This document shows positions 34,900-60,169 of a stretch of DNA of 64,000 nucleotides, piece by piece. The position numbers and the translations under genes were made by a program. The notes under the pieces are model-generated. The model was not told the DNA's origin. It made no database searches and worked only from the letters and a program-made list of their open reading frames with translations. Source of the DNA: Triops longicaudatus (taxonomy: Eukaryota > Arthropoda > Branchiopoda > Notostraca > Triopsidae). Positions within the stretch are counted from its first letter, which is position 1; every line of letters starts with the position of its first letter. Location of the stretch: NCBI GenBank assembly GCA_022885665.1, contig JAGQDJ010000107.1, positions 62,001-126,000 of the forward strand, written 5' to 3'.

Positions 34900-36372
34900 A
34901 TGAAGGTAATTTTAGCACAAGCTTGAAAAGTGCAGTGTATAATTTGTCAAACTGCAGAGGAGGGCCCTGAACGATATTGGTAATTATGGTGCTTTAATGG
35001 GAGATCGCAACAGACTACGACGGTCGAATTCGTTTGACGGCGACAAGAAAGCTACAATTCACTCCACACGCTCAAACTCTGTTGCATTACTTACAAGAGA
35101 GAGGCAATCTGTGGAACGAAGCCTTGCTCATGTACCTTCTGTTAAAGATGGTATAAAGTAAAGAAAACTTGGAAAGCTATAACAAAACTAATTGAACAGG
35201 AAAAGTTCACTCGAAACCCGAAGTTGCCACTGTTGTGCCGTACGGCGTAATCGACCTTGCACTAACGTCAGAAGTTGAAGAATCTGGATTTGATTTCTAC
35301 GTAAAACTGTGTCCTGCACTAGCAGCATGCATTTTCAATAGTCATAAACATAACATTTCTAAATAGGATTTCATGACCAATTTACGCTTCAAGGAAAAAT
35401 ACGATCTTATAGACCGTCACTTTTTACTGAATGCTGCAGTGGAATGTACGCAAATTACTGAACCAATGCGCTCTACTTTAATAGACTGGCTAATCCAAGT
35501 GCACGTAAACCGAACGCAAAATCTTTTTCTGAGTAAACAATGCACATTTATCACAGGGTCACCTGAATTATCACGCCGAAAGCTTGTATATTGCTGTCAA
35601 ACTGATCGACAAATATTTAGCAAGGACCCCAGTCCTGTCAACTGAGTTTCAACTCATCGGAATCGTTGCATTATGGATTGCTACGAAGCTTGAAGAATAC
35701 AAAGTTCCCTCAGTAATTATTGCAGTACTTAATCTTTTGAAAATACAAGTAAGGAAACATTGTTTACAGGTTCGGGAACTAGTCCATTTAACCAAGGACA
35801 CTTTCACAAAGCAGGAAATCTTGCGTTGCGAAAAGCAATTTTTAAAAGTCTTGAATTTCAACTTGAATATCACTCCACCGACGCTCTTTTTAAACTATTA
35901 CACTCTGTGTGTTCAATCGTCACACGCGCAAGTAAATTCTTGTTATCTTAATGCATACGGAAGTTTTTGTCTAAATGCTTTTACACAAAACTCTTAAGTC
36001 CTTTCGTTGACCCCTTTGGTATAGTTTCACGACATCTGTTCCTACGCTATGGACTCACTTTTGCCCACTATGGAGTACGTCGACAAGAAGCCGTCACAGA
36101 TAGCTGCTGCCGCTCTGCTTACCGGAATTCTGGTCACCACAGGCAACTTAAACTGGAATTTGTCCCTAACCTACTACTCCGGCTACCAGGTCAAAGATCT
36201 ATTGCCCCTCACTCGTGCCATGGTCATCACGTGGTTGGATTATGACAATCCCAACTACAATTTAAAATCCACATTTAAGAAGTACAAGTATCGTAAGCAG
36301 TACAAAAGGCTGACCAAGTTACCTTTGTTTGAATCGTGGCATCTCATAAATTTGCTTAAAAAGTTACACTGA
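34900..36372 (+). CDS. Divergent mitotic (B-type-like) cyclin
   Basis: Exons 34900-34905, 34958-35150, 35200-35300, 35367-35504, 35557-35712, 35770-35931 and 36025-36372 close to 367 residues. Exon 1 carries only two codons (MK). The protein starts MKRRALNDIGN, a textbook RxxLxxIxN destruction box for APC/C degradation. The cyclin N-lobe shows MRSTLIDWLIQVHGHLNY (canonical MRAILxDWL altered to MRSTLIDWL), SLYIAVKLIDKYL and IATKLEEYKVPSVRELV. The C-lobe shows FTKQEILRCEKQFLKVLNF, then YVDKKPSQIAAAALLTG, which fits the cyclin_C fold. It should bind and activate a CDK at mitosis or meiosis. It is shorter and more diverged than typical cyclin B or B3, so the subclass is open (B, B3 or a lineage-specific germline cyclin). 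Confidence 0.83.
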
Positions 36373-37371
36373 GTTTGAGTCCTTTTAACTACACATCTTG
36401 CAACCAGCTTTTAAGGTACTTTACATGGTTTTAATTGCAGATATGTCCCTATTTAGGTTTGTGCTAATTTTTCGCTTATTTTTCGTCCGTGTATACTCAT
36501 GAAGTTTTGTTACCTTGGCTAGATTTTATTCCCTACTGATGTAAAGTATGGATGTGTGATATTCTCAAAGAAAAAGAAATACACCCAACGTTTCAGTTTT
36601 CGAGTCGGACAAATGGATTACTTGCAAATCATAAATTACATATATGTACAGAACAAAATTGTTTCGTCTTTCACGGGAAGAGAGGGGAAGGGGGTAAAAG
36701 ACCAAGCCAGAGTCAAAGAATCGAGGAATTCTACTTCTTGGAGACAAAACTTGTAAAATATGAGGGTTCACCGATAAGTTCCGACACTCACGTACTGTGT
36801 TGTCCGCTTTAGCGGCTTTACCGATTAAGACTCCCGCTAAAATTTTCACAAAGCTTGACTCGCATTTAACAGGGCAACAAAATTTTGTTACGCTTGAATC
36901 GTTTTCAGAAAAATCGAAAAATGCTTCTGCAACTTCACAAGATTCACATTTCATGCATAAAACACTTTTTGCCTTCCCCTAATACAAAAAGCTCAGGGTA
37001 CAGAAAAAATAAATTAATTAATACGTAAGATAAAGAGGGGCAGCACCAAATTAACTTTTCAACGATTATGCTTTTTTCACTGAGGTATAAGCGAGCTTTT
37101 CTAAAAGCTCCTTCCCGTTAAACGTAAAAAGTATGGTGACTTCTTGTTTAAAAAAAAATAAATCATGCACGTCACAGAGACGCGTGGACAAAAACCAGAG
37201 GGGGATAATTTTAACATAAGTAAAGTATTTTAACTCTGCCTTATTTCACTCGACCGCAATCGAGTAACACGACGAGACGAAGCAAACAAGGCTTGAGTTA
37301 CATCCAAATTAATTTTACTACGTTAAAAAACCCAAACGCTAGTAGCTGACTTTGTTATAAGCCTAGCCTAG
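36373..37371. other. Intergenic between convergent cyclin and MRCK genes
   Basis: Likely the 3' untranslated regions of both genes. Long frames here (36565-36954 -, 36552-36812 +) show no domain similarity. Confidence 0.4.
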
Positions 37372-50308
<12,937 letters not shown>

Positions 50309-53300
50309 TTTCTGCGTTCAAGCGGTTGCGGCAGCCAACAAAAAAGCAAGCCTGTCCCAACAAGGGGCGGAGTTCACAAAAAAGGGTGAAGATGACCAAC
50401 AAGGAAAAAAGTCACCTGCAAACCAAAAAACAAGGCAATAAATTACTGTACAGTAAATCATTAATTTCGGTGTCTTTTTTTCATCGTCTCCGTTGGAACA
50501 CATTAGGGAAATTGATAAGAGAAAGTATAAGTTTCAAGATACATAGGGTACAAAAAGGTCAAGTAAAAGATTAATTAAGTGCGTTTTCACACTAAACAGC
50601 TGCCTTCAGAAACTCTTACACTACCAAAACAAGAAGTGTTTTGATTGAAGAAAAAATTAAGGGGTTATCCATCCATGGCTCCTAAAGATAAGCTGATCCC
50701 CAAGCTAAGCAACCCATTACGTGAGAGAATCTTGACTTGATACTCAATTACAGAATGCTGGGCTCGATTCTTTTCCATTTTGGCTATTTACTTCGCTCAA
50801 ACATCTCGATTACTTTTTTCTTGTACCCTCGAACAGTAAATTGGACTTACAATTTACACAATTTCGCTTACGCTGATTATTGCAACTCTCAGTCTCGGAG
50901 TTGTTCACCTGAAAATGCGGAAGAAATACTACTCTGATAGAAAAAATCAACAACTGATCAAAAACTGTAGAATAAACTCTACTACGTCTGATTCACGAGC
51001 GAATGCTGTAGAACTACCGTTTCTAATTTTGCCAACATCAGGTGATTACTCTAAGCGATAAAAATACAGCTGAAAGAAAAATATTTAAGAGTGATTATAC
51101 AATGGAAGCGCAAACTCATGAGGAAAAACAAAAGTATTTTTATTTTTCCCCCACGAACGCAACTTAGAAAATTTGCCTATTAGTTTTTCTTAATACATAA
51201 GTACATGATGTTCACGAATCTTAATTTGGCGCTAACCTAAAATGGTACATTAGTTTTTTTATCGTGTCCATGACTACTCTGTGTTAAAAATCTACAATAA
51301 TGTATATTTGTAAGAGGAACAACAATCACGACTGACATAACGAGAACGCATCAACCATGTTTCACATACATTCTTATGGGAGTCACCGTCTCGCTTAACG
51401 AGACCAGCTCTTCACAAGACCAGCTCTTCATGTACGCATTCCTCGCACCAACCGCAATTCCACTGCATGCGAAAGCCAACACATCGAAATGGTCAATGAG
51501 AAACTGTTCTTTTTTACTCTCACTCCTTTTTACACCAGGTTGTACCGCCCTCCCACTGTCCTCCCTAGCACTAGTGAGAAAAAGACCACCTGGCTTGCGT
51601 TCACTAAACTCGCTGACAGGTACCCACCGGAAACCCGTTCAATCTCAATGGCCAACGAGCGTTTTACTCTTGGAGAAAACAATTGTAAAGTTCACAAGAG
51701 GAACACAAAATCAAAGGGGTGGATTACTACAATGAATCAACAATTTGATTTGTTAATTAAGACCAAACTCGGTAAGTAAAACAAGCGTTTCACGGTATAC
51801 TGCGTGCTATGAAGAAATCATATCGCTACCGGATTACGATAAAAGGGGCATTTTCGAGAAAATAAGGATGCACCAGCAGATAGCAAAACTTTGGGGGACT
51901 TTGGCAATAGGCTGCAACGACCTTCTGGATTTTTTCCAAAAGTTTAAAATTAGCGGCGCAACAAGGAGGATGAGACGATCCACCATGGGGGTTAGACGGA
52001 GTGAAAAGAGGGAAAGAGAGCGGTGGTGTAAGAATATATAAAAGAGGTTGAGCGAAAAGAGGGCAAAATGCGGGGACTCAGCATAAACTCAGACCTGACT
52101 TCCACTCGTCGCTTCCTTAGCGTCGTCATATGGGCTTCAAGCCAGGGAATGTGCAGCAGAGCTTTTCGAGTCCTGCGAAGTATTGAGCTTTGATGGTGAA
52201 GTGCACTGAAGGGTGGGAAGATGAGAACAAACCCAACCGAGGCATCGGTATTCCAAAACGCTCCTGCTCATTTTCCCCGATTAAATTAGATGCTTACACA
52301 CATACTCACGAAGTATTGGTTTACTTGAGCTGGCCAACTTGGCATGATTATAATGATACCTGTATAGGGAAAATCTAAACTGGGTGCCGATTTGGATCAG
52401 ATCAGCACACTTGTACGTGATTCTTCAGCAGACTTTGATAAATATGTTCTGTTTTATTTAATTTTAAGCGTTTATATCTATATCAAACTTTGGAGATATC
52501 TTACGTCAGAAGTTTAGAACTGTTTTTCATGCTGTTGATAATAAAGTATGTGTTATTTTTTCAATGGAGTTTAACCAGGATAAGACACTACAATATATTT
52601 GATAAGGGCCACTAGCTTTGTGAAGCGTAGGCTAAAGAGCACTAAATCAATAGTATACAGGATGCAATAAATATCAAACAACGGTATCTCTTTGCAAAGT
52701 ACGGAAGAACACATAGGAACTTGGAGAGAATGAGATCCATAACAGTTAGGAGAACTGGTCACCCAGGGAGGAAAGAGAATAAATGTAAAATGGTACAGTA
52801 AATAGTAAGAGAGAAAATTTGCATTATATTGTTACGTACCGATAATTATAGATGTCCGACATAGAGAATATATCACATTTTGATCCAAAATGCACTTGGA
52901 ATTAACAGTTCTAATCCCGAAACTCCATCAGAGCTTCGCACAAACTCTCTCACAAGACGAAACACAACTAACACTAGCTTGAGCCAAGTCACACCCAAAA
53001 GGATGACAGATGGTTGCTAATGTTATGCAGTAGATGTCAGCAGCTTTTGAGGAAGCGAGATTATTGTTTTGCTGCAGGAAAGATCTGGTAGGAGGCTACT
53101 CATAGCGCCATTTTTGAATTTATAGTCAAAGTGAAAACTAAAAAGTTTCAAAATTTCAGCGTACAATGGAGTCTAATTATAATTAACTCACTGGGAAAAC
53201 TAATACATTTTTTTCATATAAAAAAAAATTTGTATCACACGCCATTTTTATACGTTTACAAAACGCGGGACTTTAAAATCCATCTTGTGTGGCTTACACT

Positions 53301-53667
53301 TCGTTACAATGAGATTCTAAAAAAAAAATCAAATGTCTCGTTTCTTAGAAACGCTAATGTTTCTTAGCCAATGAAATAGGAGCCAAGTAAAACCATTCCC
53401 AATAAACAACGTCAGATAAATGTCATGCGTTTGGGCTGTGGACTACTTGTCAAATAGCCCGAGACAGATTTTAGTTGCATGTAGTTTCCGGACTCCAGGT
53501 CGTTGGTTTCCCATCTACTTATAAATCAAATCACACAATACTTCATAATCATTCATTATAAATATTATCTTTCCGTATTTTTTTATTATTATTTAAAAAG
53601 TTAGCCTCTCGGCTTAAGTATTGCTTTGGATCATTTCGACAGTTCATCAATTCGGCAATTATGTACG
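50309..53667. other. Gene-poor region upstream of MRCK
   Basis: Includes the MRCK promoter at its left end. A TATATAAAAG near 52034, followed by about 350 bases of higher GC content, looks promoter-like on the plus strand, but no spliced coding region could be built from it. Frames at 51376-51735 and 51489-51779 are not recognised. Confidence 0.35.
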
Positions 53668-53770
53668 GTAAAATCTCGCTATAACGAACACTCGGACATT
53701 GCGTATTTGCGCTCAGGTCCGCTGAGATGTAAAATTTGAAAGCAAAATGTTCGATATAGCGAACTACGGC
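53668..53770. repeat. Possible decayed pogo/Tigger-like transposon fragment
   Basis: Contains CTCGCTATAACGAACA and, in reverse order nearby, TTCGATATAGCGAAC, similar to the motif cluster at 11685-11870. No transposase frame. By resemblance only. Confidence 0.35.
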
Positions 53771-53984
53771 CGTATCGAAATGTCTTTCTGTAAATCAGTA
53801 TTTCCTGTATAAAGAGATTGTATATTGTCAATAATTTTTTCGAAGAAATCTATTTGTCGAAATCAAAGTTCTACGAAAGATTATGAAAGACCGTTCCTCA
53901 GCTTGGAGTAAATTATATGACTTGTTATTTCAAGACGTCGATGTCTTTGTGTGTTACCACCGCCACGAAGAGGGCAGTTAGTTG

Positions 53985-54300
53985 TGTAACATAAAATGTC
54001 TCCTTTGACTGTTCCCTTTTATTACCCTATTTATGTCTAACCCTTGTTTATGAAAAGACTTATCCAACTCCCCAATTGGTCTCAGCATATCACAGACCCT
54101 CAAACGTTGTATAAAAGCCACGTCAACCTAACATCTTATAACTTAGTCCAGACTGGTTCTGTCTCTTAGGAGGATGGCCTACCGGGTTTCTGATCACTTT
54201 CACTTATTAACACCTCTTTTCCTCCGCACAATGTAGCCGAAGTAGACCAATAAACTCATATCTATCTTTTACCTTGGCCGTGCCAAAAGCTACCGTTACA
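53985..54300 (+). mobile_element. Solo-LTR-like block
   Basis: The block begins TGTAAC and ends GTTACA (a six-base inverted terminal repeat). Inside it has a TATA box (TATAAAAG, near 54110), an initiator-like region, and an AATAAA (near 54250) about 140 bases later, the layout of a retrotransposon LTR. A perfect target-site duplication is not seen (AGTTG and GTTAT flank it) and no internal retroelement frame is adjacent. A solo LTR of a BEL/Pao- or Gypsy-like element is plausible, not proven. Confidence 0.38.
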
Positions 54301-55135
54301 GTTATCCTGGCTTGCAAATCAAAGAACTTGTGCAGCTAATAACCTACGCTGACTAAAGAGTGTTCGCGAGACTTTTCGAATTCGTTTAGTTAACTTAGCT
54401 TATATTTATTAACGTTATGCAGCACTTGCTGTAAAAGTAGCTCAGAACCATCCTTTTTCACGACTTATACTGGGTCTTGTAACCTATTCGTGCGTGCGCA
54501 GTAATTTTTCCACCACGGAACGGTCTATTGCATTTAACATTATATGAAAGTCGCGCTACTTTTAATTCACATTATTTTTTTCTTTTCTTTTTGTAGCGCT
54601 TAAAGGACTAATTAGTAGACGTAATTAAAAAGTTTGGTCTCATGTATTCCGCAAAAGACGGACCAGTCCTACCTCTCTTTCTTCCACAGCTGCTTGAAGG
54701 AAAATCGCGATGAAAAAATGCTTTAATCAGAGGTGCACAGCTATTTGTTATTTTCATAGTGTAGTAGTACTGTATGTTTTTTTTTAAAAAAAAAAAGAAG
54801 TATAAAGTACAGCAGAAGACGGGCTAAAACGAATGAACTTACCGAAAATAGGATTACAGAGGCCTACTTTTTTCTCTCCTTGCACGCATAAGTATGCTCA
54901 AGACTGATTCCTAAACTCGAGTTCTCTTACAAGGATTTATTTATTGATTTGTTTCCTTTTTATGTTATTTTTTCCTACCTGTTTTCATTTGTTCATATAT
55001 TTCACTTCTCATACTTTACACATTCTATATTTTTTCACTTTGCACGTGGAAGCTTTGTTTAATATCGTATGCATAACATTGTTTATATTGTACTAAGGAA
55101 GGGGAACATACAGAAAGATCAAGTAGCTTCACTAT
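54301..55135. other. Intergenic, 3' of the RhoGEF gene
   Basis: Probably includes the 3' untranslated region of the minus-strand RhoGEF. A TTTATTTATT at about 54936-54945 reads AATAAATAAA on the minus strand and could be its polyadenylation signal. Confidence 0.4.
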
Positions 55136-58100
55136 TTACTTTTTTTTATACAAAAAGAGATTCTTGAGTGAGGATTTGAAGGTCCTTTTCGCTTTGTCAT
55201 TCGGTTTGCTTGCGCATAAACTTTCTTTGGTCCCCGTGAGCGTGCAAAAATTTGCAATAGACTGGGACTCGTTTATTGGTAATTCTTCTAACGTAAATTC
55301 GTCCTCAATTTCACCTTCATCGTTCTCTTGGCTCCCTTCGTCCCCACCGGCAGGGAACAGTTGAGGCGCGCTTAGCGAAGCAGTAAGGGAAACCTCTTCG
55401 CCTTTGTGGTATTCCAAGTTGGGTACTTGAGTGTCCTCCATCCCACGCGAATGGCGGAACGTGAGTCTTCCAGGCCTAATTTTTGCTCCCGCTGACCGTT
55501 TGCGCACAATACGAGTCGACGTGCTCCGCGACGGTGGACTGCGTGTGTAATGACTTTTATATTCAAACGAAGCCAACTGAAATGAGTGTTGCAAGGCGTC
55601 CGTAGCTCGGGTGAGAAAGGGACCCAATGCTGTCAAGGCCGAGCGCAACTCCGGATAGTCAGGATGGTAAATAGGAGTATGAGCCAATAACTTCCTCCAC
55701 AACATTGCTAATTGTGGTAGTCGCTGTACCGGATGCAGGAGCAACTCACCCAAATCGAGTTTGAGCTCGTGCGGTGGACTTTGACTTTGCAAACCGCTGC
55801 AAGTTTCCTAGTAACAATTGAACTTTGAAGTCTGAACACATGCCATGTCATAGCTTACTTGGAGGAATTGTTTAAATGGGAACGAGCCATGACAGAGTTT
55901 CCGAAAGCAATTAAGAACTTCGGGGAAGTCGTCCACGTAGCTTGCATACAAACGCAGGATGTCAGATTTGAGCACGAAGTTGGAAAAAATATCTCCAATT
56001 TTGTCTTCGGGAGACCACGTGACCATGCGACTTTGCAGTTGGCCGTACAACTGGCTGTGGCGAGAATAAATGGTTTTCAACTCGTCAGGAAACAGCGTTC
56101 TAAAAGGGCGAAATAGAACAGAATGACGATTTTGCTCTAAAATGAATGGTATACGAATCTTACGAGATGTCGTTGGACGGAAGTAAATGTTTTTGCCGCA
56201 GGACCTTGGCGAATTTCTCTTGCACGACCCACAGCGCACGGCAGTAATCACGCTCGCCCTTGATGATCTCGCGAACGAGCCGAAAGCGTGGCGTGTAGTG
56301 ATAACTATCCACATTACGGACTAAATGATCCAGTTCTAAGCTGACATGTTGGCTGAGCGATTGACTGAGCGTCAGACTTTCCCGCGCTGCTTTCAGTGTT
56401 GGTGACGAGGTACTGGAGATTTCGTCACAATTGAATGTTTCACAAAGTGATAGTTCGTCGTCATCCGAATTGTGCAGCGTTTCCAAGTCTTGGGAAATTA
56501 AACTAACCCTTTCTAAAACGATAAAATTGGTAAAGTCTCCACGTTTCGCTTCACTTTCTTCGTGTAAACCCATTTCACCTGAATGCTCCGACAAAGATTT
56601 CTTCTCGCCGTTCAATAGTTGGCCTAATCCAGAATCACTGGAGCCCGGTGCAGGACTTTCCGGGTATATGCGCGCATGCCTATCCCCAACAAACAAAAAA
56701 CAGAGAAAAAATGCATGAAAAAAAATCTTCGATGTGTTAAAAATCTCATTAAGAGAGCAAAAAGGTAGAAAGCGGAAATTACATTGTTTGAATTTTGAAT
56801 TGCTTGGTTAGTTCCTCCCATTTCTGAAACAGCTGACTCAATCCGGTTTGCAAAGAAGTTTGATTATCTGCCAAATTTTTCACCGAGCTTTGCACTTCCA
56901 GTAATACATGCTAAAAAGAAAAACTAAATTACACAAACGGATATTGCAACAAACACTTTAAAGCAACTAGGACGGCCATGATCCCCCTTATCACTTTATA
57001 AGAACTTGAGAGAGATAAAAATTTTTCGTTGGCCAATACCGTAATCTCTTTGTAGCGCTTTTCCTGGTCCAACTTAAGCTCTTGTAACTCCTGCCGCGTT
57101 ACAACGTCCTGAGTACCGTATTGGTGCAAAGTTTCATACAAGGCCTTTTTGATGGCATTGAGCTCTTCCTGGACCTACAATGAAAATTATAATAATAAAA
57201 ACACATTTTCCTGAATCAACCATCTGTGCATCTGTCACGACGCCTTACGATCCTTTTATCACACCGAGGCTGTTTACCTCTTCTAATTCCATGTTTCGTC
57301 CACTTGGTCAATGTCGTGAATTCAGCGCAACGTGCACAGTACTACGGTAAGATCCACAAACGTTCGTTACTGATGTTCCACTTCCCACTTTTGGAAAATC
57401 GCTTAGCACAGGTGCGACATGGACTGTGTCTAATGCGTCGGGAAAAAAATGACACCGATCAACTTCACTGCTTCCATCGATCACCACATGTGCACACTTG
57501 CCGTTATTCTTTATCGATCTTGCACTGAGATTACGCCCAAGATTTGCCACCTTGCTTTTGTCACTGTGGAGACGTTTGCGTCATTCACCCTGGGCAATTC
57601 GATTTATACAAAGCCCAACCGAAGTCCACAAGAAAAACCCTGAATCACGAAGATGATCCTCTACCAAGGACAGAAACACTAAAGCGTCATCCTATAAGGA
57701 AGTTGCGCTGTTTTACGAAGCACACTACGCTTGGCTGCCAATCCGTAGTGTATGTTAATGGTTCTCATGAGGATGAGCTACATTCTCCTGCCCACAATGA
57801 GTTGGGGACTGGAAGTTGGAACAAGCATATTGGAACTCGAAACTTCACCCCACTTGTCCTCTCTTAAAATTGTTGCGTTTCTATGGTTACTCCATTACTC
57901 CAAGACTCGCACAACAGTACCGACCCAAGGTCAGACACGGCACTGCTCTTGGTTGTTTATAGAGCTACGTCAGACATGTGACAGTGCGATCAATTACTGT
58001 AGGTATCGTAAACCGCACTAGTTACCAACACCAGCTTGGGCTGATTGTTCACTTCTTGTCTCACTTTTACACGGCAGGTGTGCCAAAGAACTGAATTCGT

Positions 58101-59357
58101 GATCGGCCATAACCATGGTTAAAGAGCGATAGGACACGCTCCAGCTCAATACTCTCCTACACGAACCACGCCCTAGTAACACGCCCCACGGTCTGCTTGC
58201 TTCTGCTCTGTAACTGAATTCGATTTCTGATATCTGCAACACCCTTAGGGTTATCGTTCAAAATAAGCGCTCAATTATGAAGCCCCAACTCGCGCAGAGA
58301 ACGGTAAAGTAGAGGAGGGAAATCAAGCGAAGCAAAGGAACCACTCTCAGCTCTCTTAAGAAGATCAGTCAAGCTAACAGAGAATAATGCGACAGGAAGT
58401 TCAAAGGCACGGGGTTATGGGCAAGCATGAAATTGTGTTATACCATTACAACGTTCTAGCAAAATGTACATTTCTTGTATTCACTTTTTACACATAAAGA
58501 ATATTAGGCACGTCGTGGTCAGACACTGAGCTAAACACATCACATTGTAAAAGGGTACAAAGACGACACAAAAATAGTACCGTTATAAGTAAAATTTACG
58601 GATAAAATGAGGGTTCGGCATAGCGTTGTTGCATGTAGGAATATCGGGCAGAGATCGTAGACGGGACCATGAAGACTGGATTGATGCTTGAAACGCCATG
58701 GCCCATATACAAAAAGGACTGGAGAAAAAATTTCTTGACCTTCTTTCGCGTAGTTGCCCAATCCTTATTGAAAAACAGGGGCTTAGTAGCAAAATTAGTA
58801 ATTTTCTTAGCTTTGTGAGAGAAAACATACCTTGACAAAGAGTTTTCTGTGGAGCTTGTGGGCGGCGGAAGATTGCAAGTCATCGTGGTCCTTTGCGAAA
58901 GGTTCTTCAATTAAACGGACATGCTCAATGTCACTGGAACGGAAAATGGCTTTGCAGAAGCTTTTCACTTTCTTGCTTGCACTTTTCTTGACCTTCTTCT
59001 CACTCTTGCGGGGTAACAACTCCACGGTACTACTCTGCATTTTCAGCAAGGCTGCATCCAAATCGTCGAACAACGTATCCACGCTGGTCCTTCTGCCATG
59101 ACTATTTTCTGTAACACCGAGAAAGGGAGAATTGAGTTGTTTGCAATACGTTACATGCTATCGCACGCTCGGAAACTACATTAATTCTTTCCAGAGCACG
59201 ATAAGCATAGGCCGTTACCTGCATCATAATTTATTTTCTCCAATTTTTTCTTCTCAATGTGGATCTTGTGGTGGCAAGAGTAGTTCACTTCGATATCAAT
59301 ATCCACAAAATCATTGGAAGCCGTTGGCTCGTACAAAGCGCTTTGGAGGAAATCCAT
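55136..59357 (-). CDS. Dbl-homology Rho guanine nucleotide exchange factor
   Basis: Seven minus-strand exons, 59219-59357, 58831-59108, 56995-57174, 56783-56910, 56164-56679, 55859-56099 and 55136-55807, close to 717 residues with an ATG at 59357-59355. The order is: N-terminal acidic/basic region, predicted coiled coil at about 140-240 (EELNAIKKALYETLHQYG, LLEVQSSVKNLADNQTSL), Ser-rich linker, DH domain at about 372-567 (LVREIIKGERDYCRALWVVQ, GDIFSNFVLKSDILRLYASY, LDLGELLLHPVQRLPQLAML, DYPELRSAL), then a charged tail ending in LFLYKKK. RhoGEFs load GTP on Rho-family GTPases. No PH domain is visible after the DH domain. Coiled coil plus DH without PH recalls ARHGEF33, but orthology is not established. 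The 1.66-kb intron 57175-58830 is the largest. Confidence 0.82.
57175..58830 (-). other. Large intron of the RhoGEF gene
   Basis: No nested gene is recognised. Overlapping frames on both strands between 57226 and 58910 have no family similarity. Confidence 0.5.
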
Positions 59358-60169
59358 CGACCTTGGTCATCGAAGACTGAAGACTATCTGAAAGGTCAGT
59401 TTAGGTGCCAAACAAGGTTAACTCTCCCCCGAAACAGCCTAAAACTTGCCCCATCGAACTTGCAAAACTCTAGCGAAACGGTACTTCAAGATCTCGTATG
59501 CAAATGTCCACAGTTGTCGTACTTCTATTTGTCACGACACAAGCAGGATAGGAAACTTGTTATTGCGACCATATCCTTACATACAATCGACAGTAAACTG
59601 ATAGCTGGAACTGTATCTCGAGGGAAAAACTCGAGAACGTCAAACATCCCTCTGCGTTTTGCTTTTTCCCTTCAGGGGGTTGCAAAAATACATCAGGCCA
59701 TGTGGGGACCTGTGTTATATAAGAGATGTTGTTGCTTTCCTGGAATTGCAAACCACTTGGAGACGAATTTCCGCAAAATTCGTAAACGTTTTTAAGTATT
59801 CACCTTGGACTAATCAGGAGATGTTTAATTAGGGATCGTCAAGGAGAACGCGAGCTTCGCCGAGAGATTTATCACGCATTTTGATAACTCGGATAAGATA
59901 ACAATCTCAAGTCTCGAGCTGACAATACTAAGTAGCACACAATTTAAAATCCTAAGAAACCTGTAATCTTTTTCGCTATGAAATCTTACATACAACTTTA
60001 GCTTATCACTTAAAATTAGTAACACATTGGTTCATAACGACAAGTTCGAGACCCTCCTAACGCCATAAAACACGGGAACGGTAAATGCAAATCCTACAAG
60101 ATAAAAGGTATAAAAGAACGTGATTATCCAGTAATAGCACAGCTTTACTTGTATCGGTCCATAATTGGT
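59358..60169. other. Intergenic between RhoGEF and the unrecognised gene
   Basis: Should hold the RhoGEF promoter and the 3' untranslated end of the gene at 60170-61029. Nothing else recognised. Confidence 0.4.

Noticed and set aside
51376..51779. Overlapping plus-strand frames near a direct repeat of CCAGCTCTTCA
   Set aside because: Two overlapping frames of similar length with no similarity and no consistent splice pattern.
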